Positions 8,343 to 15,519 of a DNA stretch of 64,000 nt are shown here, piece after piece. Origin of the DNA: Micromonospora inyonensis (GTDB lineage Bacteria; Actinomycetota; Actinomycetes; Mycobacteriales; Micromonosporaceae); NCBI RefSeq assembly GCF_900091415.1, contig NZ_FMHU01000002.1, forward strand, positions 62,001-126,000. The letters run 5' to 3'. The notes under the pieces are model-generated. The model was given only the letters and a program-made list of their open reading frames with translations. It ran no database searches and had not been told where the DNA came from. Both the position numbers and the translations under genes were made by a program. Position 1 is the stretch's first letter. Each line of letters opens with the position of its first letter.

Positions 8343-8996
8343 GTGGTGGCGGTGGTGGAGGCGTACGCGGAACTGGCCCGGCGGGTGCTGGCGGGGCCGG
8401 CGCGGTTGGGGCGTACCCGACTGGTGGCGGTCGACGGGCCGAGCGGCGCGGGCAAGAGCGTCTTCGCCGACCGGCTCGCGGACGCCCTGGCCGCGCTCTC
8501 CGGCGGCCACCGGCCCCCGGTGGTGCACACCGACGACCTGCTCGACGGCTGGGCCGACCAGTTCACCTTCTGGCCCCGGCTGGAGGAGCGGGTGCTGGCC
8601 CCACTGCGCGCCGGACGGTCCGGCGGTTACCACCGTTACAGCTGGGTCCGTCGGGAGTTTCTGCCCCGGGTGGTCCCGGTGCCGGTCGCGCCGGTGCTGA
8701 TCGTGGAGGGGGTCAGCGCGGCCCGCCGGGCGGTCCGCCCCGAGACGACCCTGACGGTCCTGGTCACCGCCCCGGCGGCGCTGCGGCTGGCGCGGGCGGT
8801 GGCCCGTGACGGCGCGCGGATCCTGCCCGAGCTGCGCCGCTGGCACGCGGGGGAGCGGGCGCACTTCACCGCCGACGACACGGCGGCCGGGGTGGACCAC
8901 GTGGTGGACGGTGCGCCGACGCTGCCGCACGACGGCCGGTGCTACTTCGTGCGCCGCCCGGCAGCCGGTAAGGCCGGCATACGATGCCGGTCATGA
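8343..8996 (+). CDS. Uridine kinase-like P-loop protein
   Basis: About 217 residues. Residues 25-45 contain a Walker A loop 'VDGPSGAGKS', followed by 'VVHTDDLLDGW' (the acidic position of uridine/cytidine kinases) and 'VLIVEGVSAAR', where EG is typical of the uridine kinase and phosphoribulokinase family. The C-terminal part keeps the basic lid ('RDGARILPELRRW'). The likely reaction is ATP-dependent phosphorylation of a small hydroxylated substrate, but nucleoside specificity cannot be read off. The GTG at 8343 is taken as start; GTG 8346 is equally possible. The gene overlaps the M20 peptidase start by four bases, suggesting co-expression. Confidence 0.75.
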   Translation: MVAVVEAYAELARRVLAGPARLGRTRLVAVDGPSGAGKSVFADRLADALAALSGGHRPPVVHTDDLLDGWADQFTFWPRLEERVLAPLRAGRSGGYHRYSWVRREFLPRVVPVPVAPVLIVEGVSAARRAVRPETTLTVLVTAPAALRLARAVARDGARILPELRRWHAGERAHFTADDTAAGVDHVVDGAPTLPHDGRCYFVRRPAAGKAGIRCRS

Positions 8997-10360
8997 CCAC
9001 TCCGATCACGACCGAGTCCGAGCTGCGGGCCGCCGTCGAGCGGGAACTGCCCGGCGTCCGCGCCGACCTGGAACGCCTCGTCCGTATCCCCGGCATCGCG
9101 TTCGACGGCTTCGACCACACGCAGGTCGAGCGCTCCGCCGAGGCGGTGGCCGAGCTGCTGCGCGGCTGTGGCCTGGACGCACGGATCGTGCGCTCCGGCG
9201 GCCAGCCCGCGGTGATCGGGACGCGGCCCGCCCCGCCCGGGGCGCCCACCGTGCTGCTCTACGCCCACCACGACGTCCAGCCGGTCGGTGACCGCTCCCG
9301 GTGGGAGTCCGACCCGTTCGAGCCGGTCGAGCGGGACGGCCGCCTCTACGGTCGGGGTGCCGCCGACGACAAAGCCGGCATCATGGCGCACGTCGCCGCG
9401 TTGCGTGCCTTCGGCGACGCCCTCCCGGTCGGGGTGGTGCTGTTCATCGAGGGCGAGGAGGAGTACGGCTCCGACTCGCTGGAACGCCTCCTGGTCGAGC
9501 ACCGGGACGAGATCGCCGCCGACGTCATCGTCATCGCCGACTCCACCAACTGGGACGTCGGCGTGCCGGCGCTGACCACCTCGCTGCGCGGCATCGTCAA
9601 CCTCTTCGTCGAGGTGCGCACCCTGGGCAACGCCGTGCACAGCGGCATGTTCGGCGGCCCGGTGCCGGACGCGCTCACCACCCTGTCCCGGCTTCTGGCC
9701 ACGCTGCACGACGACGCGGGGGACGTGGCGATCGAGGGGCTGGCCCGCGCGGCGGACGCGACCGTCGACTACCCGGAGGAGCGGTTCCGCGCCGAGGCCG
9801 GCCTGGTCGACGGGGTGTCGCTGATGGGCACCGGGCGGATCACCGACCGGCTCTGGTCCCGGCCCTCGGTGGCGGTGCTCGGCATCGACGCCCCGGCCAC
9901 CGCCGAGGCTCCGAACGCCCTGGTCCCGGCCGCCAAGGCCAAGATCAGCGTACGGCTGGCGGCGGGCGACGACCCGAAGCGGGCCTTCCAGGCCGTCCGG
10001 ACCCACCTGGAGCGGCACGTCTCCTGGGACGCGCGGGTGACCGTCACCCTGGAGCACGACGGCGCACCCTGTGTCATCGACAGTTCGGGCCCGCTGTTCG
10101 ACGCGGCCCGCGCCGCCTTCCGTACCGCCTGGGACGGCACCGAGCCGGTGGAGATCGGAATCGGCGGCTCGATCCCGTTCATCGCGACCTTCCAGGAGAT
10201 GTTCCCGCAGGCGGCGATCATGGTGACCGGGGTCGAGGACCCGCACGCCCAGGCCCACGGGCCGAACGAGAGCCTGCACCTCGGCGAGTTCGCCCGGGTC
10301 TGCCTGGCCGAGGCGCTGTTGCTGGCCGGGGTGGCCGAGGCGGGCACGAAGCGGAGCTGA
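8993..10360 (+). CDS. M20-family metallopeptidase (dipeptidase)
   Basis: 455 residues. Zinc-site motifs of the M20A/ArgE-DapE-CPG2 group are present: 'YAHHDVQPVG' (His near 92, Asp 94), 'GRGAADDKAG' and 'IEGEEEYGSDS' with the general-base Glu. A dimerisation domain lies in the middle and a C-terminal 'HGPNESLHL' His ligand near the end. It probably hydrolyses dipeptides or N-acyl amino acids in the cytoplasm. ATG 8993 is favoured; TACGAT at 8980-8985 could be a -10 element for a leaderless transcript. ATG 8984 is an alternative start that would add three residues. The exact substrate is unknown. Confidence 0.9.
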   Translation: MTTPITTESELRAAVERELPGVRADLERLVRIPGIAFDGFDHTQVERSAEAVAELLRGCGLDARIVRSGGQPAVIGTRPAPPGAPTVLLYAHHDVQPVGDRSRWESDPFEPVERDGRLYGRGAADDKAGIMAHVAALRAFGDALPVGVVLFIEGEEEYGSDSLERLLVEHRDEIAADVIVIADSTNWDVGVPALTTSLRGIVNLFVEVRTLGNAVHSGMFGGPVPDALTTLSRLLATLHDDAGDVAIEGLARAADATVDYPEERFRAEAGLVDGVSLMGTGRITDRLWSRPSVAVLGIDAPATAEAPNALVPAAKAKISVRLAAGDDPKRAFQAVRTHLERHVSWDARVTVTLEHDGAPCVIDSSGPLFDAARAAFRTAWDGTEPVEIGIGGSIPFIATFQEMFPQAAIMVTGVEDPHAQAHGPNESLHLGEFARVCLAEALLLAGVAEAGTKRS

Positions 10361-10428
10361 CCGGACACGCGGTCCGATTTCCGGGATTCCGGCACGTCAG
10401 GGACGGTCCGTACGTTAGCCTCTCGAAC

Positions 10429-10635
10429 ATGAGTACGAACGAGGTGATGGTGCGGCTGGAGGCCGCCGTCAGCGCACTTGGGGACGTCGACGTCTCCGCG
10501 TGGCCCGACGAGATGCTCCGCGAGCGGCTCGGCGATCTCTCCACCGCGCTGGTCGCGCTCGACGCCCTCCTGGCGCGGGTCGCCGGCCAGGTCCGGGACC
10601 GGGGCCTGCGGATCGAGGAGCCGGTCTCGGCCTGA
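10429..10635 (+). CDS. Small acidic/helical protein, DUF222-leader-like
   Basis: A 68-residue protein from ATG 10429, predicted almost wholly helical ('RLEAAVSALGDVDVSAWPDEMLRERLGDL...LVALDALLARVAGQVRDRG'). The pattern resembles the N-terminal helices of 13E12/DUF222 HNH proteins, which start with a similar Leu/Ala/Asp-rich bundle, but the DUF222 core and HNH domain are absent. TACGTT at about 10411 could act as a -10 box for a leaderless message. It may be a stand-alone small protein or a remnant. No function is proposed. Confidence 0.55.
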   Translation: MSTNEVMVRLEAAVSALGDVDVSAWPDEMLRERLGDLSTALVALDALLARVAGQVRDRGLRIEEPVSA

Positions 10636-10656
10636 GCCGTCCCGGCGGGCCTCCCT

Positions 10657-10729
10657 CCGGAGCGGAGCGGTCGAGTCCCGGTAGGGCAGCCGAGTCCCGG
10701 TAGGGCGGCCTCCCGCCGGAGCGGAGCGG
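10657..10729. repeat. Nested direct repeats between genes
   Basis: CCGGAGCGGAGCGG occurs at 10657-10670 and 10716-10729. Between them GAGTCCCGGTAGGGC occurs twice (10673-10687 and 10692-10706). The arrangement A-B-B-A sits in the 169-base gap between the 68-residue gene and the ligase. Origin unknown; it could be a small dispersed intergenic element. Confidence 0.5.
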
Positions 10730-10804
10730 CCCGAGACCTGGGCACACCGGGGCCGGCCTCGGCGGATCGCCGGTGTCGTCGGAGGTGGCTGGCAGGATGG
10801 GACC

Positions 10805-12388
10805 GTGCGGTTCCTCGACCTGGCGGCCACCTCCGCCGCGGTCAGTGCCACCAGCGGCCGGCGGGCCAAGGTGGAACTGCTCGCGGGGGCGTTGCGCGCG
10901 CTCGACCCGGCGGAGGTGCCGGCCGGTGCCGGCTGGCTCGCCGGTGAGCTACGCCAGCGCCAGACCGGCGTGGGCTGGGCCGGTCTGCGCGACCTGCCGC
11001 CACCGGCCGGCGTGCCGACCCTGACCGTCGCCACGGTCGACGCGGCGATCGACGAGATCGCCGCCGTGCACGGACCCGGCTCCCAGGCCCGCCGCCGCGC
11101 CCTGCTGCACGCCCTCTTCGCCGCCGCCACCGCCGCCGAGCAGCGCATGCTGGTCGGGCTGTTCAGCGGCGAGCTGCGCCAGGGCGCGCAGGCCGGGCTG
11201 CTCGCCGACGCGGTCGCCCGCGCCGCCGAGGTGCCGCTGGGTGCGGTGCGCCGGGCCCTGCTCGTCGCCGGCGACCTCCGCGCGGTGGCGGTCGCCGCAC
11301 TCGCCGGGGGTGCCGCCGCGCTGGCCGGGTTCGGGCTGCGGGTCGGGCGTCCGCTCGCCCCGATGCTGGCCCAGAGCGCGCCCACGGTGGCCGACGCGCT
11401 CACCGCCACCGGTGTTCCCGCCGTCGTCGACGTCAAGCTCGACGGCATCCGGATCCAGGTGCACCGTGCCGGCTCCGACATCGCCGTCTTCACCCGCAGC
11501 CTCGACGAGATCACCGCGCGGGTCCCCGAGGTGGTGGCGGCCGTCCGCGCGTTGCCCGCCCGGGAGCTGGTCCTCGACGGGGAGGCGATCGGGCTCGACG
11601 CCACCGGGCGACCGCTGCCGTTCCAGGAGACGTCCAGTCGGGCCGCCCGCCGTACCACCGCCAGCACCACCGGCCGGACACCGGTCGCCCCGGCGGTGCT
11701 CGCCGCCGCCGCCACGACCGGCGGCACCGTCCTGACACCGTACTTCTTCGACCTGCTGCACCTCGACGGCGAGGATCTGATCGACCTGCCGGGACGGGAG
11801 CGCTGGGCCGTGCTGGCCGGAGCGGTCGACGCCGAGCTGCTGGTCGGGCGGACGGAGGTCGACGGCCCGGAGGCGGCGACGGAGGCGTTCACCGCCGCGC
11901 TCGCCGCCGGTCAGGAGGGGGTCGTGGTCAAGTCGCCCGACGCGCCCTACGCCGCCGGCCGGCGCGGGGCGGCCTGGGTGAAGGTGAAGCCCCGGCACAC
12001 CCTCGACCTGGTGGTCCTCGCCGTGGAGTGGGGCAGCGGCCGGCGTCGTGGCTGGCTGTCCAACCTCCACCTGGGCGCGCGAGACCCGGCCACCGGGGGG
12101 TTCGTGATGCTCGGCAAGACCTTCAAGGGCCTCACCGACGAGCTGCTGCGCTGGCAGACCGAGCGGTTCCTCTCGCTGGCCGTCCAGCGGGGCGAGCACG
12201 TGGTACGGGTCCGTCCCGAGCAGGTGGTCGAGATCGCCTTCGACGGGGTGCAGACCAGCTCCCGGTACCCGGGTGGGGTGGCGCTGCGCTTCGCCCGGGT
12301 GGTGCGCTACCGCGACGACAAGAGTGCCGCCGAGGCCGACACCATCGACGCGGTCCGCGCCCTGCATCCGGCGGCGGCCTCCGGCTGA
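10805..12388 (+). CDS. ATP-dependent DNA ligase (LigB type)
   Basis: 527 residues, typical of actinobacterial LigB. The N-terminal ~190 residues are the DNA-binding domain (HhH-like, '[26 protein letters not shown]'). The adenylation domain follows, with motif I '[11 protein letters not shown]' (Lys211 is the AMP-accepting residue), motif III near '[10 protein letters not shown]', motif IV '[12 protein letters not shown]' and motif V '[15 protein letters not shown]'. The C-terminal OB-fold ends with '[21 protein letters not shown]'. It seals nicks in duplex DNA in addition to the essential NAD-dependent LigA, probably in repair. The GTG start is weakly supported by upstream sequence. Confidence 0.92.
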   Translation: MRFLDLAATSAAVSATSGRRAKVELLAGALRALDPAEVPAGAGWLAGELRQRQTGVGWAGLRDLPPPAGVPTLTVATVDAAIDEIAAVHGPGSQARRRALLHALFAAATAAEQRMLVGLFSGELRQGAQAGLLADAVARAAEVPLGAVRRALLVAGDLRAVAVAALAGGAAALAGFGLRVGRPLAPMLAQSAPTVADALTATGVPAVVDVKLDGIRIQVHRAGSDIAVFTRSLDEITARVPEVVAAVRALPARELVLDGEAIGLDATGRPLPFQETSSRAARRTTASTTGRTPVAPAVLAAAATTGGTVLTPYFFDLLHLDGEDLIDLPGRERWAVLAGAVDAELLVGRTEVDGPEAATEAFTAALAAGQEGVVVKSPDAPYAAGRRGAAWVKVKPRHTLDLVVLAVEWGSGRRRGWLSNLHLGARDPATGGFVMLGKTFKGLTDELLRWQTERFLSLAVQRGEHVVRVRPEQVVEIAFDGVQTSSRYPGGVALRFARVVRYRDDKSAAEADTIDAVRALHPAAASG

Positions 12389-12393
12389 CCGAT

Positions 12394-12428
12394 CCGGCTC
12401 GGCGTGCGGGCCGGTCAGGCCGAGCCGG
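12394..12428. terminator. Hairpin between ligase and SURF1 genes
   Basis: CCGGCTCGGC (12394-12403) pairs perfectly with GCCGAGCCGG (12419-12428). It overlaps the last codons of the SURF1 gene and follows the ligase stop by 6 bases, so it can serve both convergent genes. Confidence 0.6.
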
Positions 12429-13290
12429 TCGGGGTGGGCTCCCCGGCCCGGTCACCCCGGGGACCGGTCGGACCGTCCCCCTCGGGGGTACCGTCGCCGG
12501 CGACCCGGTCGCCCGAGGGTCGGCGGACGCCGGCCAGCCGGCGTGCCTCCCGGCGGGCCACCCAGCCGTACGCGACCAGCGTCATCGCGGCGAAGAGCCA
12601 CCACTGCACCACGTAACCGAAGTTCTGCCAGTTGTTCTCATGCCGCACCGGCACCGCCTGGAAGACCGGATCGGCGGCCGGGGTCTGCTCGTCGAGCAGC
12701 AGGTACGCCCCGTGGAGCGGGTAGGGCAGTTCCCGGGCGAGCTGGGGTACGCCGATCCGGCGGGTCTCCAACCGGCCGTCGCGCCGCTCGACGCCGCCCG
12801 CCCCGCTCTCACTGAGCCGGACCCGGCCGACCACGGTCACCTCACCGCTCGGCGTGGCCGGCAGCTCGGGCCGCGCCGTCGCGTCCCCGCCGGGCGTGGG
12901 TGGCACCCAGCCCCGGTCCACCAGCACGGCTGAGCCGTCGGCCAGCAGCAGCGGGGTGACCAGCTCGAAACCGACCTGCCGTTCGACGCTGCGCCCCCGG
13001 ATCCAGACCGAGTTCGTCGTGTCGTACCGCCCGGTGACGGTGACCCGGGTCCAGACGGTCGCCGCGTCCGGCGCGGCTCCGGTCGAGCCGGCCGCTCCGG
13101 TCGGCGCGGCGAGCACGTCGGGCAGCGGCACGGGCGTCATCCGCGCGGTCGCGTCGATGCGCTCGTTGATCGCCGAGCGTCCCTGGTAACGGTCGAGCTG
13201 CCAGTTGCCGAGCTGCACCATGACCGCGGCGGCGACCAGCGCCAGGACGAGGTAACCCAGCCAGCGTGGCGTCAGGAGGAACCGGTACAC
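12415..13290 (-). CDS. SURF1-family cytochrome oxidase biogenesis protein
   Basis: 291 residues from GTG 13290. It has the two-helix topology of SURF1: an N-terminal membrane helix (residues ~10-30, 'LGYLVLALVAAAVMVQLGNWQL') and a second near residues 225-245 ('YVVQWWLFAAMTLVAYGW'). Between them lies the conserved periplasmic domain with 'DRGWVPP' and the family signature 'NNWQNFGYVVQWW'. SURF1 proteins help assemble the haem a/Cu centre of aa3-type cytochrome c oxidase. The C-terminal 45 residues are a Gly/Pro/Arg-rich tail specific to this lineage. Confidence 0.88.
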   Translation of the reverse strand: MYRFLLTPRWLGYLVLALVAAAVMVQLGNWQLDRYQGRSAINERIDATARMTPVPLPDVLAAPTGAAGSTGAAPDAATVWTRVTVTGRYDTTNSVWIRGRSVERQVGFELVTPLLLADGSAVLVDRGWVPPTPGGDATARPELPATPSGEVTVVGRVRLSESGAGGVERRDGRLETRRIGVPQLARELPYPLHGAYLLLDEQTPAADPVFQAVPVRHENNWQNFGYVVQWWLFAAMTLVAYGWVARREARRLAGVRRPSGDRVAGDGTPEGDGPTGPRGDRAGEPTPTGSA

Positions 13291-13503
13291 GCCCCGAGGC
13301 TACTCGTAGGACCGGAGCACCCGTCCCCGCCACCGGTGGACGGGTGAACGCGTGGCGGGGCGGTTACCGCCGTTCGGCGGAGTGGTTGGGTATCGTCACG
13401 CGGACGAACCGCCGGGCGGTGTCCGGGTCACCGTGGCACAACCGCCCGCGCGCCGCCACCGACCGTGCGCGTTCGCGCGTACCGCCGCCACGGAGGATGG
13501 ATC

Positions 13504-14913
13504 ATGAGCGTCGTGCCACGCCTCGTGGTCGCCGCGCCCTCGTCGGGGCACGGCAAGAACGCCGTCTCGATCGGCCTGGTCGCCGCCTTCCGGAAACGGG
13601 GGCTGGACGTCGCCGGGTTCAAGGTGGGGCCGGACCACGCCGACGCCGCGTACCTCGGGATGGCCGCCGACGGACGGCCGGGCCGCAACCTCGACCCGCG
13701 ACTGGTCGGGCCGGAACGTGTCGCCCCGCTCTTCGCGTACGGGGCGGCCGGGGCGAAGCTGGCCCTGGTGCAGGGCACGATGGGCCTCTACGACAGTGTC
13801 GCCGGACCGTCCGAGGTCGAGTCCACCGCGGCGGTCGCCACCGCGCTGCGCAGTCCGGTGGTGCTGGTGGTCGACGTGTCGGCGATGGGGCAGTCGCTGG
13901 CCGCCCTGGTGCACGGCTTCCGCTCGTACGACGAGCTGCTCTGGCTGGGCGGGGTGATCCTGAACCGGGTCGCCTCGCCCCGGCACGAGGAGCTGCTGCG
14001 GGAGGCACTCGACGACATCGGCGTCCCGGTCTTCGGGTCGCTGCGCCGGGGTGACCTGCCCCCGATGTTCCCGGCCCGGTCGTACGGGATGACGCCGGCG
14101 TTGACCGGTGACCCGGAGGTGACCCGGGCGGTCCGGCGGCTGGGGGAGGGGATCGCCGGCCGGGTCGACCTGGAGGGACTGCTCGGGCTGGCCCGCACCG
14201 CGCCGCCGCTGGCCGTCGAGCCCTGGTCGCCCGGTGCGCCGCCCCCTGTCGCCCCGGACCGCCCGGTGGTCGCGCTCGCCGGCACCGCCCGGGGCGCCTA
14301 CGGGTACCCCGAGACGGCGGAACTGCTCGCCGCCGCCGGGGCCGAGGTGGTCCCGGTGGACCCGCTCCGCGACGAGGCCCTGCCGGCGGGCACCGCCGCG
14401 CTGGTCGTCGGGGCGGGGCTTCCCGAGGCGTACGCCGAGCAGCTCTCCGCCAACGACCGGCTGCACGCGGCGGTGGCGGAGCTGGCCCGCGCCGGCCGTC
14501 CGGTGCTGGCGGAGGGGACGGGCCTGCTCTGGCTGGCCCGTCAGCTGGACGGCCGGCCGATGTGCGGGGTGCTCGACGCGACCGCCGCGACGCAGGAGGG
14601 CATGGTGCTGGGCTACCGGGAGGCGACGGCTGCGACGGAGAGCCTGGTGGCGCCCCGGGGTGCGGTACGGGTGGGCTACAAGCAGCACCGGGCGGTGCTC
14701 ACGCCCCGGGCCGGGGAGTGCCCGGCCTGGAGCTGGCCGGGTGGCCCGCCCGAGGGGCACGTCTGGTCCGGTGGGTACGCCTCACAGCTCGCCCTGCACT
14801 GGGCCGGCGCGCCGGAGATCGCCGCCCGGCTGGTGGCCGCCGCCCGGCGTGCCCCGGCACCGACCAGCCCCGGCCCCGCCCCGGCCGACCGCTCCCTGGG
14901 AGTCCCGGCGTGA
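13504..14913 (+). CDS. CobB/CbiA-like cobyrinate a,c-diamide synthase, active site degenerate
   Basis: 469 residues from ATG 13504 (GGAGGATGG upstream). The architecture matches CobB: an N-terminal dethiobiotin-synthetase-like ATP domain ('FKVGPD', 'GRPGRNLDPRL', 'GGVILNRVASPRHEELLREAL') and a C-terminal class I glutaminase-like domain ending 'YASQLALHWAG'. Key residues differ. The Walker A loop reads 'SSGHGKN', with Asn19 where Thr/Ser is expected, and the glutaminase elbow reads 'LAEGTGLLWL', with Gly338 where the catalytic Cys of 'AECGGL' belongs. Normal CobB amidates the a and c side chains of cobyrinate using glutamine. This copy could use free ammonia, have another role, or be decaying. 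It overlaps the next gene by four bases. Confidence 0.75.
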   Translation: MSVVPRLVVAAPSSGHGKNAVSIGLVAAFRKRGLDVAGFKVGPDHADAAYLGMAADGRPGRNLDPRLVGPERVAPLFAYGAAGAKLALVQGTMGLYDSVAGPSEVESTAAVATALRSPVVLVVDVSAMGQSLAALVHGFRSYDELLWLGGVILNRVASPRHEELLREALDDIGVPVFGSLRRGDLPPMFPARSYGMTPALTGDPEVTRAVRRLGEGIAGRVDLEGLLGLARTAPPLAVEPWSPGAPPPVAPDRPVVALAGTARGAYGYPETAELLAAAGAEVVPVDPLRDEALPAGTAALVVGAGLPEAYAEQLSANDRLHAAVAELARAGRPVLAEGTGLLWLARQLDGRPMCGVLDATAATQEGMVLGYREATAATESLVAPRGAVRVGYKQHRAVLTPRAGECPAWSWPGGPPEGHVWSGGYASQLALHWAGAPEIAARLVAAARRAPAPTSPGPAPADRSLGVPA

Positions 14914-15479
14914 TCGGTCAGGTGGCGGTGCGCCGGTTCCCGGAGCTGACCGTCTCCACTCCGCGCACGGAGGTACGCCGGCACACTGCGGGGGACGCCG
15001 ACCCGGTCTCGGAGATCTTCGCGGACCGGTTGACCCAGCGCTGGCTGCCGTTGGCCGACGAGTCGGGGCAGATCGACGGGCTGGCCTGGTGCACCGACCT
15101 GGCTCGGCAGCGGCGGGACAGTGGCGACGGCGACCACTTCGCGGTGGTCCGCCGGGAGGACGCCCGGGTGGTCGGCTGTCTCTGGACCAGGCGGACCGAC
15201 TGGGGTGCCCGGCTGACCGAGGTCTCGTACGCGATGGCGCCGGAGGCACGCGGCTACGGCCTGGCGACGGAGGCGGTCCTCGCGCTGGCCATCGCGCTGA
15301 TCCTGGAGCACGGGTTCCAGCGGGTCGAGCTGCGGGTCGCCCCGGGCAACGTGGCGTCCCGGCGGGTGGCCGAGAAGGCCGGCTTCAGCTACGAGGGCCT
15401 GCTGCGCAACGCCGGTTACGTCCGGGGCAACCGCGTCGACCTGGAACTCTGGTCATTCGTCATGGCCGACCTCCACTGA
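14910..15479 (+). CDS. GNAT-family N-acetyltransferase (RimJ/RimL-like)
   Basis: 189 residues from GTG 14910, overlapping the cobB-like stop (GTGA) with GGGAG just upstream. The GNAT core is clear: 'TEVSYAMAPEARGYGLATEAVLALAIALI' contains the acetyl-CoA pyrophosphate loop (R-G-Y-G-L-A), followed by 'VELRVAPGNVASRRVAEKAGFSYEGLLRN', typical of RimJ/RimL-type enzymes that acetylate protein or small-molecule amines. The translational coupling to the cobB-like gene suggests co-expression, not necessarily a B12 role. Confidence 0.85.
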   Translation: MIGQVAVRRFPELTVSTPRTEVRRHTAGDADPVSEIFADRLTQRWLPLADESGQIDGLAWCTDLARQRRDSGDGDHFAVVRREDARVVGCLWTRRTDWGARLTEVSYAMAPEARGYGLATEAVLALAIALILEHGFQRVELRVAPGNVASRRVAEKAGFSYEGLLRNAGYVRGNRVDLELWSFVMADLH

Positions 15480-15480
15480 C

Positions 15481-15519
15481 CCCCGTGCCGCCCCGCCCGG
15501 CGGCCGGGGCGGCGCGGGG
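15481..15519. terminator. Strong bidirectional hairpin
   Basis: CCCCGTGCCGCCCCG (15481-15495) pairs with CGGGGCGGCGCGGGG (15505-15519) with a single T-G wobble and a 9-base loop. It fills the gap between the GNAT stop and the convergent penicillin-binding protein stop. Confidence 0.7.

Noticed and set aside
10422..10437. SOS-box-like sequence TCGAAC-ATGA-GTACGA at the start of the 68-residue gene
   Set aside because: One half-site is mismatched (GTACGA rather than GTTCGA) and it overlaps the start codon, where 'ATGAGTACG' is coding; probably chance.
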